A stretch of DNA of 64,000 nt, from NCBI GenBank assembly GCA_024742455.1, contig JANSYL010000001.1:434001-498000 (forward strand), given 5' to 3'. This DNA is from Paracoccaceae bacterium. GTDB lineage: Bacteria > Pseudomonadota > Alphaproteobacteria > Rhodobacterales > Rhodobacteraceae. A program made the translations under genes and the position numbers. The notes beneath the pieces are model-generated. The model was not told where the DNA came from. It did not search any database and saw only the letters and a list, made by a program, of their open reading frames with translations. The first letter of the stretch is position 1, and the number at the start of each line of letters is the position of its first letter. Of this stretch, positions 10,442 to 18,939 are shown piece by piece.

Positions 10442-11754
10442 CGCGCCTTTCGGGATGGGGCCGGTTTCCGGTGGCCGCGTGCAAGACGCGGCGCGCACGG
10501 TCCGAGGCAGATGTGGCCGCCGCGCTCGATACGCCCCTGATCGCGCGGGGCAACGGGCGGGCCTATGGCGATGCGGCGCTGAACCCGGACCCTACACTGG
10601 ACATGCGCGGCACCGACCGGATGATCTCCTTCGAGGCGGGCACCGGCGTTCTGGTGGCCGAGGCAGGCGTGCTTCTGGCCGATGTCATCGCGGCCTTCCT
10701 GCCGCGCGGCTGGTTCCCGATGGTCACGCCCGGCACGAAATTCGTGACCCTTGGCGGGGCCATCGCGGCAGATGTGCATGGCAAGAACCACCACCGCGAC
10801 GGGTCGTTCAGACGCTGTCTGGACTGGATCGAGGTGATGGGACCCGAGGGGGAGGTCACGCGCACCCGCCCCGGCGACGACCTGTTCGACTGGACCTGCG
10901 GCGGCATGGGGCTGACCGGGGTGATCCTGCGCGCGCAACTGCGGCTGGCCCCGGTCGCGACCGGCTGGATCGAGCAGGAGGTGCGCGCCGCCCCCACCCT
11001 CGACGCCGCGATGGACGAGATGGAGATGACGCTGGACCGCCCCTATTCGGTGGCCTGGCTCGATTGCCTGGCCTCAGGGCGCGACCTGGGCCGGTCGCTG
11101 ATCATGCTGGGCCGTCATGCGGACCTGTCTGACCTGCCTGCCGGCAAACGCGCGGCCCCCTTCGCCACGCCCGACAAGACCACCCGCCGCCTGCCCTTCG
11201 ACCTGCCCCCTGCCCTTCTGAACTCCGCCACGCTCGGCACCCTGAATGCCGCCTATTACGCGCGCGGGCGGCGCAAGACCTGCAAGCATCTCGTGGATTG
11301 GGACAGCTATTTCTACCCGCTCGACACGATCCTCGACTGGAACCGCGGCTATGGCAAACGCGGCTTCGTGCAGTTCCAATGCGTGCTGCCGATGGAAACG
11401 GCACGCGAGGGGATGCGCGCGCTTTTGAAACGGATCTCGGCCTCGGGGCAAGGATCGTTCCTGTCGGTCCTCAAACGCATGGGCCCGGCGGAGGGGCGGT
11501 TTTCCTTCCCGATGGAAGGCTACACGCTGGCGCTTGATTTCCCGGCAACGGACCGGGCGCTGGACTTGATGAAGCGGCTCGACGACATCATGACAGCGTT
11601 CGGCGGGCGGCAATACCTGGCAAAGGATGCACGGATGGAGAAACGGGTTCTGGACGCAAGCGACCCGCGCGCCAAGGCGTTTGCCGAGATGCGTGCACAG
11701 CAGGGGCTGACGGGGCGGTTCACCTCGCTGCAGTCGGAGCGGTTGGGGCTATGA
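10438..11754 (+). CDS. FAD-dependent DprE1-like decaprenylphosphoryl-ribose oxidase
   Basis: The 438-residue protein has an N-terminal FAD-binding type 4 domain with ARGNGRAYGDAALNP and the DprE1-type motif GGAIAADVHGKNHHRDGSF near residues 104-122. The C-terminal substrate domain includes LDWNRGYGKRGFVQFQCV and YLAKDAR, whose Lys396 corresponds to the catalytic lysine of mycobacterial DprE1 (Lys418, numbering from memory). The enzyme oxidises C2 of polyprenyl-phospho-ribose to the keto form. It lies directly between GtrA and the DprE2-like reductase, overlapping each by four bases. Where mycobacterial DprE1 has the drug-reactive cysteine, this protein reads YTLALDF, with Ala365. Confidence 0.9.
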   Translation: MTRLSGWGRFPVAACKTRRARSEADVAAALDTPLIARGNGRAYGDAALNPDPTLDMRGTDRMISFEAGTGVLVAEAGVLLADVIAAFLPRGWFPMVTPGTKFVTLGGAIAADVHGKNHHRDGSFRRCLDWIEVMGPEGEVTRTRPGDDLFDWTCGGMGLTGVILRAQLRLAPVATGWIEQEVRAAPTLDAAMDEMEMTLDRPYSVAWLDCLASGRDLGRSLIMLGRHADLSDLPAGKRAAPFATPDKTTRRLPFDLPPALLNSATLGTLNAAYYARGRRKTCKHLVDWDSYFYPLDTILDWNRGYGKRGFVQFQCVLPMETAREGMRALLKRISASGQGSFLSVLKRMGPAEGRFSFPMEGYTLALDFPATDRALDLMKRLDDIMTAFGGRQYLAKDARMEKRVLDASDPRAKAFAEMRAQQGLTGRFTSLQSERLGL

Positions 11755-12497
11755 GCGGGGCGGAGAAAGGCGCTGTCCTGATCCTCGGCGCGGCGTCGGA
11801 TATCGCCCGCGCAACGGCCCGGGCCTATGCCGCGCACGGGCATCCCATTCAACTGGCCGCGCGTAACGTGGACCGGCTGAGCGCCGACAAGGCCGACCTG
11901 GAAACCCGGTCGGCCGTGACGGTGACCCTGCACGAGCTGGACGCGCTGGACACGGCCAGCCACAAGGGGTTCGTCGACGGGTTACCGGAACTGCCCCATA
12001 TCGCGGTCTCGGCCATCGGGGTTCTGGGCGACCAGGGCGACAATGCCTCGGACCCGGACAAGGCCACCGCGATCTTTCGCGCCAATTTCGAAGGTCCGGC
12101 CAGCCTGTTCCTGGTTCTGGCCAACGCGATGGAGGCGCGGGGGTCCGGCACGCTGATCGGGATCAGCTCGGTCGCGGGGGACCGGGGGCGCGCCTCGAAC
12201 TACATCTACGGGTCGGCAAAGGCGGGGTTCACCGCCTATCTTTCGGGGCTGAGGAACCGTCTGGCAAAAAAGGGCGTACATGTCGTCACCGTGTTGCCGG
12301 GTTTCGTGGCGACCGCGATGACCGAGGGAATGGACCTCAACCCCAGGCTCACGGCCCAGCCCGAAGAGGTGGCGCAGGCGATTCTCAATGCGGGCGAAAA
12401 ACGGCGCGATGTCGTCTATGTGCGGGGCATCTGGCGGCTGATCATGGCGGTTATCCGGTCGATCCCCGAAGGGATCTTCAAAAAAACGTCGATCTGA
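11751..12497 (+). CDS. DprE2-like short-chain dehydrogenase/reductase
   Basis: The 248-residue protein is a classical SDR. It has a nucleotide-binding loop LILGAASDIARATARAYA near residue 10, the NAG-like position in the fourth strand region, Ser in GISSVAGDRG, and the catalytic pair in YIYGSAKAGF. In the DPA pathway DprE2 reduces the 2-keto intermediate made by DprE1 to the arabino form. The partner gene immediately upstream overlaps by four bases, so the pair forms an epimerase. The C-terminus has a hydrophobic and basic stretch (LIMAVIRSIPEGIFKK) that could sit at the membrane. It is the last gene of the operon. Confidence 0.88.
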   Translation: MSGAEKGAVLILGAASDIARATARAYAAHGHPIQLAARNVDRLSADKADLETRSAVTVTLHELDALDTASHKGFVDGLPELPHIAVSAIGVLGDQGDNASDPDKATAIFRANFEGPASLFLVLANAMEARGSGTLIGISSVAGDRGRASNYIYGSAKAGFTAYLSGLRNRLAKKGVHVVTVLPGFVATAMTEGMDLNPRLTAQPEEVAQAILNAGEKRRDVVYVRGIWRLIMAVIRSIPEGIFKKTSI

Positions 12498-12651
12498 CGT
12501 TGGGTTACAGGATGCTGCAGCCGCAACATGTCGTGTTTTCCGCCGAAATCCGCGCGCAGCTGCGCGGAAACCCGCCTCTTCCAGGCGATCACCTAACGGT
12601 CACGCTGTTACGTTATTGTTATCTTAACCATGCCCACATATCCACAGGCTC

Positions 12652-14073
12652 ATGAGAGGGACAGATACCGCACTGACCAATGTGCGACGCGCCAAGCGGA
12701 CCACGCCTGCAGATGGCCTGGCCAGCACCGTTCTTGCATCGGTTCTGGCCTCGGCAGCTGTGGCGGTGACCTGCACGGCCATCGTCGCAGTCCAGGTCCA
12801 CCAGGCGCGCGATGCTCGCGCCCATGCCGCCGCTTCGGCCAGCGCCGAGGCGCGCGAGGTCGTCCTTGACCATGTGCGCCCGGCAGAACCGGATCGGCGC
12901 GTGGCCTATGCCCCCAGCCGGCTGGCCGACCCGATGGTCGCCCGTGCCGTGGCACCGGGACTTGCCGCGCCGGAAATGGATGCCGGATATCTCGGGCCCG
13001 CAACGGTGCAGGTCATCGCAGGAGTGCAGGTGATGATCCCGCCCCGCCGCCCCGCCGCCGCCGCGGCCGCCTATCTTGCACGGCTTGAGGGCAATGTGCC
13101 CGAAGCCGATACCGCGCTGGCCGTCCTGCGCCCGCCCGAACGCCCCGTTACGATGTCCACCCGCAGCCCCGACGCCGCCGATGTGACCGCCCCCGCCACC
13201 CCGGAAGCCGAGGTGGTGCTGGCCGCCGTGTCGCCGGCCGAGGATGATCGCCTGTTGCGCCCGGCCCCGCGATCCGTGGCCAACCCCTGCGTGCGCCGCC
13301 TGACCCGCGCCATTCCGCGCCGCCCGGCCAATGCGCCCAGCGGTTCGGAACTGGTGGCCGAGCTGATGGGCAGCGGCGGCGGCGTCCGTGACAGCGCGCT
13401 TGCCACCCAGGCGCTGCGCGGCAACATGCCGAGCCATCTGCGCACGCTCAGCCCGGTATCGTTCCAGGGCATCATCGGCGGCCGCCAGGCCGACGTGACG
13501 ATCTGCGTGACGCCCGATTATCTGGCCGTCGGCTCCGACGCCGACCATGTGCGCGTGCCGCTGGGCCTGCCGGCTGCCCTGCAGGTGGCCGATGCCTTCG
13601 ACATGATGCTGCCCACCACGCGGATGGTCGACGCGATCTATGCCCAGGCCCAGGTGCGGCTGAGCCCGCGCCCGATGGAGCCGGGCGCACAGATGGTGAC
13701 GACGGAATATTTCACCCGCCATGACGCCGCGCTGGATGCCCAGCTGGCCAATGCGGGCGGACGCGCCGGGATGCTGGTGGCCGGCCACAAGAAGGACGTG
13801 GTCATCGCCAACCGGCTGTCCAGCGCGCCGGGCCGGATCGCGATCTATGGCTGGCACCGCGCCAGCGGCAACCCGATCCAGCCGCTTTCGACGGTGCATG
13901 GCGCGGATTATGCGGATTACAGCCACGGCATCCGACTGGTCAGCCGCACGGCCTATGTCAACGGGCGCCCGGTCGATATCCGGGCCCTGCTGACCGATGG
14001 CCGCTATGCCGAGATGCTGAACGGCGATGGGCCGCTGAGCAGTGCCACGATCCGTCTGGCCGCGCTGCAGTAA
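12652..14073 (+). CDS. Membrane-anchored protein of unknown function
   Basis: I do not recognise this 473-residue protein. It begins with a short basic segment, then one hydrophobic helix near residues 23-47 (STVLASVLASAAVAVTCTAI). An alanine/proline-rich linker of about 150 residues suggests a stalk across the periplasm. The more compact C-terminal part, from about residue 220, contains IYGWHRASGNPIQPLS and VHGADYADYSHGIRLVSRTA, which look like a conserved catalytic or binding region rich in His, Tyr and Asp. The ribosome site is weak, and I kept the ATG that precedes the helix. A facing pair of hairpins follows its stop. Confidence 0.65.
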   Translation: MRGTDTALTNVRRAKRTTPADGLASTVLASVLASAAVAVTCTAIVAVQVHQARDARAHAAASASAEAREVVLDHVRPAEPDRRVAYAPSRLADPMVARAVAPGLAAPEMDAGYLGPATVQVIAGVQVMIPPRRPAAAAAAYLARLEGNVPEADTALAVLRPPERPVTMSTRSPDAADVTAPATPEAEVVLAAVSPAEDDRLLRPAPRSVANPCVRRLTRAIPRRPANAPSGSELVAELMGSGGGVRDSALATQALRGNMPSHLRTLSPVSFQGIIGGRQADVTICVTPDYLAVGSDADHVRVPLGLPAALQVADAFDMMLPTTRMVDAIYAQAQVRLSPRPMEPGAQMVTTEYFTRHDAALDAQLANAGGRAGMLVAGHKKDVVIANRLSSAPGRIAIYGWHRASGNPIQPLSTVHGADYADYSHGIRLVSRTAYVNGRPVDIRALLTDGRYAEMLNGDGPLSSATIRLAALQ

Positions 14074-14095
14074 AACTGTTCATGATCAGGGGTTT

Positions 14096-14195
14096 GGCGC
14101 CCGACCCTGCCACGGGGAGGGGCGCCTGAGCCTTTGCCCGACCGCGCGCGAAAGTGCTGTCGAAGGCTGTGGTCAGCCCTTTCAAAAGGGCTGAC
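14096..14195. terminator. Two hairpins between facing genes
   Basis: A first stem pairs GGCGCCC (14096-14102) with GGGCGCC (14120-14126). A second hairpin at 14172-14195 has a perfect ten-base stem, GTCAGCCCTT with AAGGGCTGAC, and a TCAA loop. Both lie between the end of the gene at 14073 and the end of the minus-strand gene at 14218. Neither has a long T run, so a bidirectional terminator role is likely but unproven. Confidence 0.6.
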
Positions 14196-14217
14196 CCACG
14201 GGCCCGGCCACCCCCGC

Positions 14218-15237
14218 TCAGATATCGCGGAAGCAGCGGAAGCCCAGGTGATAATTCCGGTGGCTCGACGCCGACATCACCCGGCTGCCATGCCAGAACG
14301 GTGCCCGCCAGCGGGCCCAGTGCTCATGCGCGCGCACGGTATCCCAGATGAACCACGACCCTTTCATCTCGGTCACGCCCAGCGTCGTGGACCCCCGGCT
14401 GGCCATCTGATCCTCGGACAGGGGCAGGTTCATGTGCTCGGCGGCGTTGCCGTCGATATCATAGACGCCCAGCGGGCTGCGGCATTCAGGGAAGGACCCC
14501 GCCGGATAGGTGTTCGAGCCGCACCCGGTGAAGGACCCGCCATTGCAGCTGCCGTTCTTGAAACTGCCGGTGGCACAGACCCCGGCCCGCCAGGACCCTA
14601 TCGAATAGGTGCCGCGCGTATCGGCATAGGCGGCATTGTGGATGCTGCGCATGGTGTTGACGGCCGCCGAGGCACCCATGCCGCGAATGCGGTCGAACGG
14701 GTAGTCCGGCGGTAGCAGCTGCCCGGCGGCCGCGCCTTCCCATTCATGCGCGTCGCCGATGCGCTTGCCCTCGGCCGCGCACAGCATCGCCGCCTCGTTC
14801 GCCTGCACCCAGACCACCGGGTAGACCATTGGAATATTGGGATATTCGAACATGTCGGCGCAAACGGTCGCATCCGACGGGCTTTCGGTCGCGGGGTCAT
14901 AAAGCGGAACCATGTAGCGTTCGCCGCAGATCCGTTCATAGGTCCGGTTGCGGTAGCTTTCCTGCACCGAAGCCACCGACCCGCCGAGCCGCGAAGCGGC
15001 CTCTTCGGGGGTCAGGGGGTGGCGGGTGACCGCCGGGTTGCCCTGCCCCATCCAGCCATTGGGCGAGGCCGCGAAAATCTGGCGGATGCGGTTGATCTCG
15101 GCCCGGCTGACGCCGCGCACATCCATCATCTGCTGGAACATCACCTCGTTGCGGTCTGCCAGACTTTGGGCCGATGCCGCGCCCATGCCCATGGCCGCGA
15201 CCCCGATGGCCGCCGCGATCGCCCGAATACCCTTCAT
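14218..15237 (-). CDS. Secreted SUMF1/formylglycine-generating-enzyme-fold protein
   Basis: The 339-residue protein has a clear signal peptide (MKGIRAIAAAIGVAAMGMGAASA, cut before QS). Its C-terminal half has the SUMF1 fold pattern: ANEAAMLCAAEGKRIGDAHEWEGAA, then CRSPLGVYDIDGNAAEHMNL, and a terminal NYHLGFRCFRDI. In true formylglycine-generating enzymes the GN-x-x-EW motif is followed by copper-binding cysteines. Here the motif is altered to GNAAEH. Several extra cysteines lie in a Gly/Ser-rich insertion (CATGSFKNGSCNGGSFTGCGSN), probably as disulfides. It follows its secreted partner gene by four bases. A binding rather than enzymatic role is possible. Confidence 0.82.
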   Translation of the reverse strand: MKGIRAIAAAIGVAAMGMGAASAQSLADRNEVMFQQMMDVRGVSRAEINRIRQIFAASPNGWMGQGNPAVTRHPLTPEEAASRLGGSVASVQESYRNRTYERICGERYMVPLYDPATESPSDATVCADMFEYPNIPMVYPVVWVQANEAAMLCAAEGKRIGDAHEWEGAAAGQLLPPDYPFDRIRGMGASAAVNTMRSIHNAAYADTRGTYSIGSWRAGVCATGSFKNGSCNGGSFTGCGSNTYPAGSFPECRSPLGVYDIDGNAAEHMNLPLSEDQMASRGSTTLGVTEMKGSWFIWDTVRAHEHWARWRAPFWHGSRVMSASSHRNYHLGFRCFRDI

Positions 15238-15241
15238 GCTG

Positions 15242-16969
15242 TCACTCCCTCCTCAGAAGATAGAAAAAGTCCCGGTTATCCGCTGTCGACACGAACCGCG
15301 GGATGCGCGCGCCGTCGCTGCCCCGTTCATCGATTTCTTCCATGGCGCGCACCAGGTGCTGGGTGTCGAGCGTGTCCTCGTCCTGCACGTAGAGAGCCAT
15401 GTAGGTGTGTTCCTGGCTGTTCATGTCGAGAAGCATCGCATATTCGCAGCCATAGGCCTGGAAGGTCCGCGCCATGCCCGAGGGCGTGGCGGTCGAGAAA
15501 TAGGCATAGATCAGGAACTGCGTGCCCTCGATCGTGCGCATGCAGGCGCCGCCGCGCAGGGTGCGCAGATCGGCATCGCCCGAGCCCGACCAGTTGCCGC
15601 CGCCCCAGGAGGTGACCCGGTCACCCGGAACCCCGTTCTCGATCAGCGGCACCCCGTTCTGGCGCGCGAAGACGAGGTTGGGCAGCAGCGTCTCGGTATC
15701 GTCCTCCGTCCAGCTGCGCATGCCCACGGTGCCGTCATCCAGCATGTAGAGCGTGGCAAGGGTGGGCCAAAGCCGCGACAGCGTCACGCCATGGGTCATG
15801 AACCCGTAATGATGGCCCCAGTTGAAGGTCGCGTAATCGCCGAAACGCCATGCCCCGTGTTCACGCTTGAACCCGGCGGTGAAGGTAGCCGCCACCCGGT
15901 CGGTCAGAGAGGGCGACAGCATCCCCACGGTGATCAGAGGATCGATACGGCCGAACCCGTCCGGCCCGTCGCCCTGGTAATGGCGCCCGCTGCCCGAGGG
16001 ACGCGGCGACCAGTCGACGGCCGGATGCGAGGTGCCGATCTCGTAGCCGATCTCGAACTGGCTCATGTCGAAGGCCACAAGGTAGACGTCGGCGCGGCTT
16101 TCGATGCCATCCAGCCAATTGGCGCCGGGCACATCCAGCACCTCCTGCGCGATCATTCCGGGCTGCATGACGCTGGCATAGATCCCCGGTGCATCGGCCA
16201 CGGCATACCACGACCCTGCCACCATCGCGCCGTCATCGGTGCCTTCGAGGTCGAAGCCCATATAGGGGCGCATCGCGGGGGCGCGTGACAGGTTGGCCTG
16301 GCCCAGCAGCGCCACGCCATCGACCACGTCGGCGGTCTCGTCCTCGGTCGATTCCATGAAGGCATCCTCGAAGAAGGTGCCCTTGATCATGTTCACGATG
16401 CTTTCACCGAACACGACATTTTCGCGCAGGAACTCGGCCACCGCCTCGCGCGTGGTGCGATTGCCCGTGACCGGGTTGCGCAGGTACAGGCTCCAGTCGC
16501 AGATCGGGGCATAGGGCAGCCCGGTATCGCGCGCCTCGGCCAGGGCCCCGGTCCAGGGGGTGCAGGCAAGGTTGGCCTCATCGCTTTCGACCAGAAGTTC
16601 AGGCCTTGCACCATCCGAAAGCGATACGGTCCAGACCCGGGGATCGGCGTTTTCAAGGTGATAGGCCTGCGTTGCACCCCCTTCGGGCGTGACCTCGAGC
16701 AGGAACCAGGAATTCACATGCGGGTTGAGCGAGGTCAGCTGGTAGGTGGTGCCATCCTCGCCGGTCGCTTCGCGGGTGTTGCGAAACGGCTGCAGCGCCA
16801 TGACCGAGCCGGGGATATCGGCCGAGAACGCCGCCATCTGGTCATCGAGAATACCCGGCGGGGGCAGGTCGACACCTTGGGCGATGACGGGAAGCGGCAA
16901 ACAGGCGAGGGCTGCGCAAAGGGGCAGGAAACGGGCAGCATGGGGCAGACTTGGCACGGCTCTGGGCAC
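15242..16969 (-). CDS. Secreted protein of unknown function, partner of the SUMF1-domain protein
   Basis: A GTG at 16969 preceded by GGAGG opens a 575-residue protein with a signal peptide (RFLPLCAALACLPLPVIAQ). I recognise no domain. The mature part is acidic and rich in Trp, Asp and Gly, with regions such as SSSS-free beta-like stretches (SWFLLEVTPEGG, YFSTATPSGMARTF) and few cysteines, suggesting a folded beta-rich periplasmic or exported protein. It is separated from the SUMF1-domain gene by four bases, so both are made together. This pairing suggests the SUMF1-fold protein acts on or with this one. Confidence 0.7.
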   Translation of the reverse strand: MPRAVPSLPHAARFLPLCAALACLPLPVIAQGVDLPPPGILDDQMAAFSADIPGSVMALQPFRNTREATGEDGTTYQLTSLNPHVNSWFLLEVTPEGGATQAYHLENADPRVWTVSLSDGARPELLVESDEANLACTPWTGALAEARDTGLPYAPICDWSLYLRNPVTGNRTTREAVAEFLRENVVFGESIVNMIKGTFFEDAFMESTEDETADVVDGVALLGQANLSRAPAMRPYMGFDLEGTDDGAMVAGSWYAVADAPGIYASVMQPGMIAQEVLDVPGANWLDGIESRADVYLVAFDMSQFEIGYEIGTSHPAVDWSPRPSGSGRHYQGDGPDGFGRIDPLITVGMLSPSLTDRVAATFTAGFKREHGAWRFGDYATFNWGHHYGFMTHGVTLSRLWPTLATLYMLDDGTVGMRSWTEDDTETLLPNLVFARQNGVPLIENGVPGDRVTSWGGGNWSGSGDADLRTLRGGACMRTIEGTQFLIYAYFSTATPSGMARTFQAYGCEYAMLLDMNSQEHTYMALYVQDEDTLDTQHLVRAMEEIDERGSDGARIPRFVSTADNRDFFYLLRRE

Positions 16970-17291
16970 GGGGGGCCTCCAACGGGTCGGTCACGGAACG
17001 GGTGGCGGGCAGATCGCCACGCCGTCCTTGCTACACCCCCGAGCCTGCCCATGCCACCGCTGCAAGGCAACAGACAGACCGTCGCGCCGAAGCGTGACCT
17101 TGCAGCCGCAGCATGACCCGGGATGCCGCGCTTGGCGGACCGGCGAAGCTTGCATTAACCAAGTATTAACCCAGGTATCGGTTCACTTGGGAACCGGGGT
17201 GCGGGCATCACGAGACCGCAATGGGGGATGGCCCCCGGGGGCACGGATTTTCGCGCCCCGGTGCTGCTGCTTTGCACCACGCGGGGATATC
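16970..17291. other. Divergent intergenic region of 322 bases
   Basis: No gene is visible. The region lies between the start of the secreted-protein gene on the minus strand and the start of the helical-repeat gene on the plus strand, so it must carry two promoters. It contains a perfect CtrA box at 17155-17170 and, nearer the plus-strand gene, a GC-rich stem GGGGG with CCCCC around 17223-17237. Confidence 0.7.
17155..17170 (+). promoter_or_regulatory. CtrA-type binding site
   Basis: The sequence TTAACCAAGTATTAAC matches the alphaproteobacterial CtrA consensus TTAA-N7-TTAAC exactly. It lies 122 bases upstream of the ATG at 17292 and about 190 bases from the divergent start. AT-rich half-sites with this spacing are rare by chance in DNA this GC-rich. 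Binding is inferred from sequence only. Confidence 0.65.
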
Positions 17292-17855
17292 ATGAACGAG
17301 CGCATGCCGACCGAAACCCGACCCGAAACCGCGCGGGCGCCGGTTCAGCGGAACGATGCCCGTGCCGCCCTGGCCGAGGCAGATGCGGCGCTGGCCCGTG
17401 ACCCCGGCGACGACAGCCGGATGCTGGCACGGCTGCGCGCACTGAGCGCGCTGGATGACCGCAGCGCCGCCGCCCGCCAGGCCGCAGAGATCGTCGCCAC
17501 CGGAACGGTCCGGCCTGCCGCGCTCGACCCGATCCTTGCGGCGGTACTGGCCATCGATGATCTCAGAACCGCGCGCAACGCGATTGCCCTGGCAGAAGGG
17601 TCGGGGCGCGTACCGCGGGCCGCCCTGTCGCGCGCGCGGGCGCAGCTTGCCATCGCAAGCGGCGACATGCAGGCCGCCACCGCGATCCTTGTGGCCGCGA
17701 TCGAGGAAGACCCGCAGAACACCACGCTGCGCGCGCAACTGACCGAGGCGCTGCTGGCGGGCGGAAATGCGGGCCATGCGCGCGATGTGCTGGCGCGAAT
17801 CGGGATGCGACCGGCCGACCCGGCCAAGGGTCGCGGCGGCGCCGAGGGGGGCTGA
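17292..17855 (+). CDS. Small helical-repeat (TPR-like) cytoplasmic protein, possible CtrA target
   Basis: I choose the ATG at 17292, which follows GGGGA by four bases, rather than longer upstream frames. The 187-residue product is Ala/Arg/Asp rich and almost wholly helical. Repeated A-x-x-A-x-x-x-x-P units such as ALAEADAALARDPGD and AATAILVAAIEEDPQNTTLRAQL look like tetratricopeptide repeats. There is no signal peptide or membrane helix. The CtrA box upstream suggests cell-cycle or motility-linked control. The partner protein is unknown. Confidence 0.65.
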   Translation: MNERMPTETRPETARAPVQRNDARAALAEADAALARDPGDDSRMLARLRALSALDDRSAAARQAAEIVATGTVRPAALDPILAAVLAIDDLRTARNAIALAEGSGRVPRAALSRARAQLAIASGDMQAATAILVAAIEEDPQNTTLRAQLTEALLAGGNAGHARDVLARIGMRPADPAKGRGGAEGG

Positions 17856-17951
17856 CTTGGCCGAGGCAGGTCCGGGCCCTTGCGCCCGGCCCGGCTTTGT
17901 CGATGATCGCACCACCGCCGCACCGGGCGGCGCGACCAAGGCCCCTGCCCC

Positions 17952-18932
17952 ATGCCCGATACCGATACCGATACCGACAGCACCACCGATACCGGCCACG
18001 CCCCGACCACCCATGACGCGCAGGATGACCCACGCAACCGCGACATCCTGATCTATGTCAACGGCGACCTGGTGCATCGCGACGACGCCAAGGTGTCGGT
18101 CTATGATTCCGGTTTCCTGCTGGGCGACGGGATGTGGGAGGGGATGCGCCTTTACGACGGCGAATGGGCGTTTTTCGACGCGCATATGGACCGGTTCTTC
18201 AACTCCTGCAAAGCGGTGTCGCTGGATGTGGGGATGGACCGCGCGGGCATCGCGGACGCGCTGCGCCGCACCGCTGAGGCCAACGGGATGACCGGCGATG
18301 TCCATTGCCGGCTGATGCTGACGCGAGGGATCAAGGCAAAACCGTTCCAGCACCCCTCGCTCAGCCGGTCGGGGCCGACGCTGGTGATCATCATGGAGCA
18401 TTCGAAACCCGCCGATCACCTGCAATCGGCGGGGATCCGGCTGGCCACGGTGCCGCAGGTGCGCGGCCTGCCCCATGCCCAGGACGCGAAATTCAACAGC
18501 CATTCCAAGCTGAACTGCGTGATCGCCTGCCTGCAGGCCGAACAGGCGGGGGCAGACGAAGCGCTGATGCTGGACCCGCACGGGTTCGTGAACACCACCA
18601 ATGCCTGCAATTTCTTCATCGTGCGGCGGGGCGAGGTTTGGACCTCGACCGGCGATTACTGCATGAACGGCGTGACGCGGGCCAAGGTGATCGAGCTGTG
18701 CCGCCAGGATGGCATCCCCGTGTTCGAAAAGAACTATTCGCTCTACGAGGCCTATTCGGCGGATGAGGCGTTTCTGACCGGGTCCTTCGGGGCGCAGACA
18801 CCGGTGGCCATGATCGACGGCAAACCCGTCGGCGACGGCACACGGCCCGTCACCGCGCGGCTGCAGGCGCTGTACAAGGATGCGATTGCGGCGGATGTCG
18901 CGATGCAGAAAGCACGCGCGGCTGGAGGCTGA
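17952..18932 (+). CDS. Class IV PLP aminotransferase (branched-chain/D-amino-acid aminotransferase fold)
   Basis: The 326-residue protein matches fold-type IV aminotransferases. It has ILIYVNGDLVHRDDAKVSVYDSGFLLGDGMWEGMR near residues 32-66. The PLP lysine should be Lys180 or Lys186 in AKFNSHSKLN. The cofactor phosphate region is GFVNTTNACNFF, and NGVTRAKVIELC and TGSFGAQTPV follow. Such enzymes transfer amino groups of branched-chain, D- or aminodeoxychorismate substrates in the cytosol, and the sequence does not fix the substrate. The first 30 residues are a low-complexity Asp/Thr stretch encoded by tandem GATACC units. An internal start near residue 31 is possible. Confidence 0.85.
   Translation: MPDTDTDTDSTTDTGHAPTTHDAQDDPRNRDILIYVNGDLVHRDDAKVSVYDSGFLLGDGMWEGMRLYDGEWAFFDAHMDRFFNSCKAVSLDVGMDRAGIADALRRTAEANGMTGDVHCRLMLTRGIKAKPFQHPSLSRSGPTLVIIMEHSKPADHLQSAGIRLATVPQVRGLPHAQDAKFNSHSKLNCVIACLQAEQAGADEALMLDPHGFVNTTNACNFFIVRRGEVWTSTGDYCMNGVTRAKVIELCRQDGIPVFEKNYSLYEAYSADEAFLTGSFGAQTPVAMIDGKPVGDGTRPVTARLQALYKDAIAADVAMQKARAAGG
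17958..17982 (+). repeat. Tandem GATACC hexamer at the 5' end of the aminotransferase gene
   Basis: Three and a half direct copies of GATACC lie just after the start codon and encode alternating Asp-Thr. A further GATACC copy occurs slightly downstream. Unit gain or loss would keep the frame and only change the length of the Asp-Thr tail. Confidence 0.7.
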
Positions 18933-18939
18933 GGACGGC

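Noticed and set aside
12549-12568. Hairpin after the DprE2-like gene as a terminator
   Set aside because: A seven-base stem (TCCGCGC with GCGCGGA) is present but has no T run and lies over 50 bases after the stop, so support is too weak to list.
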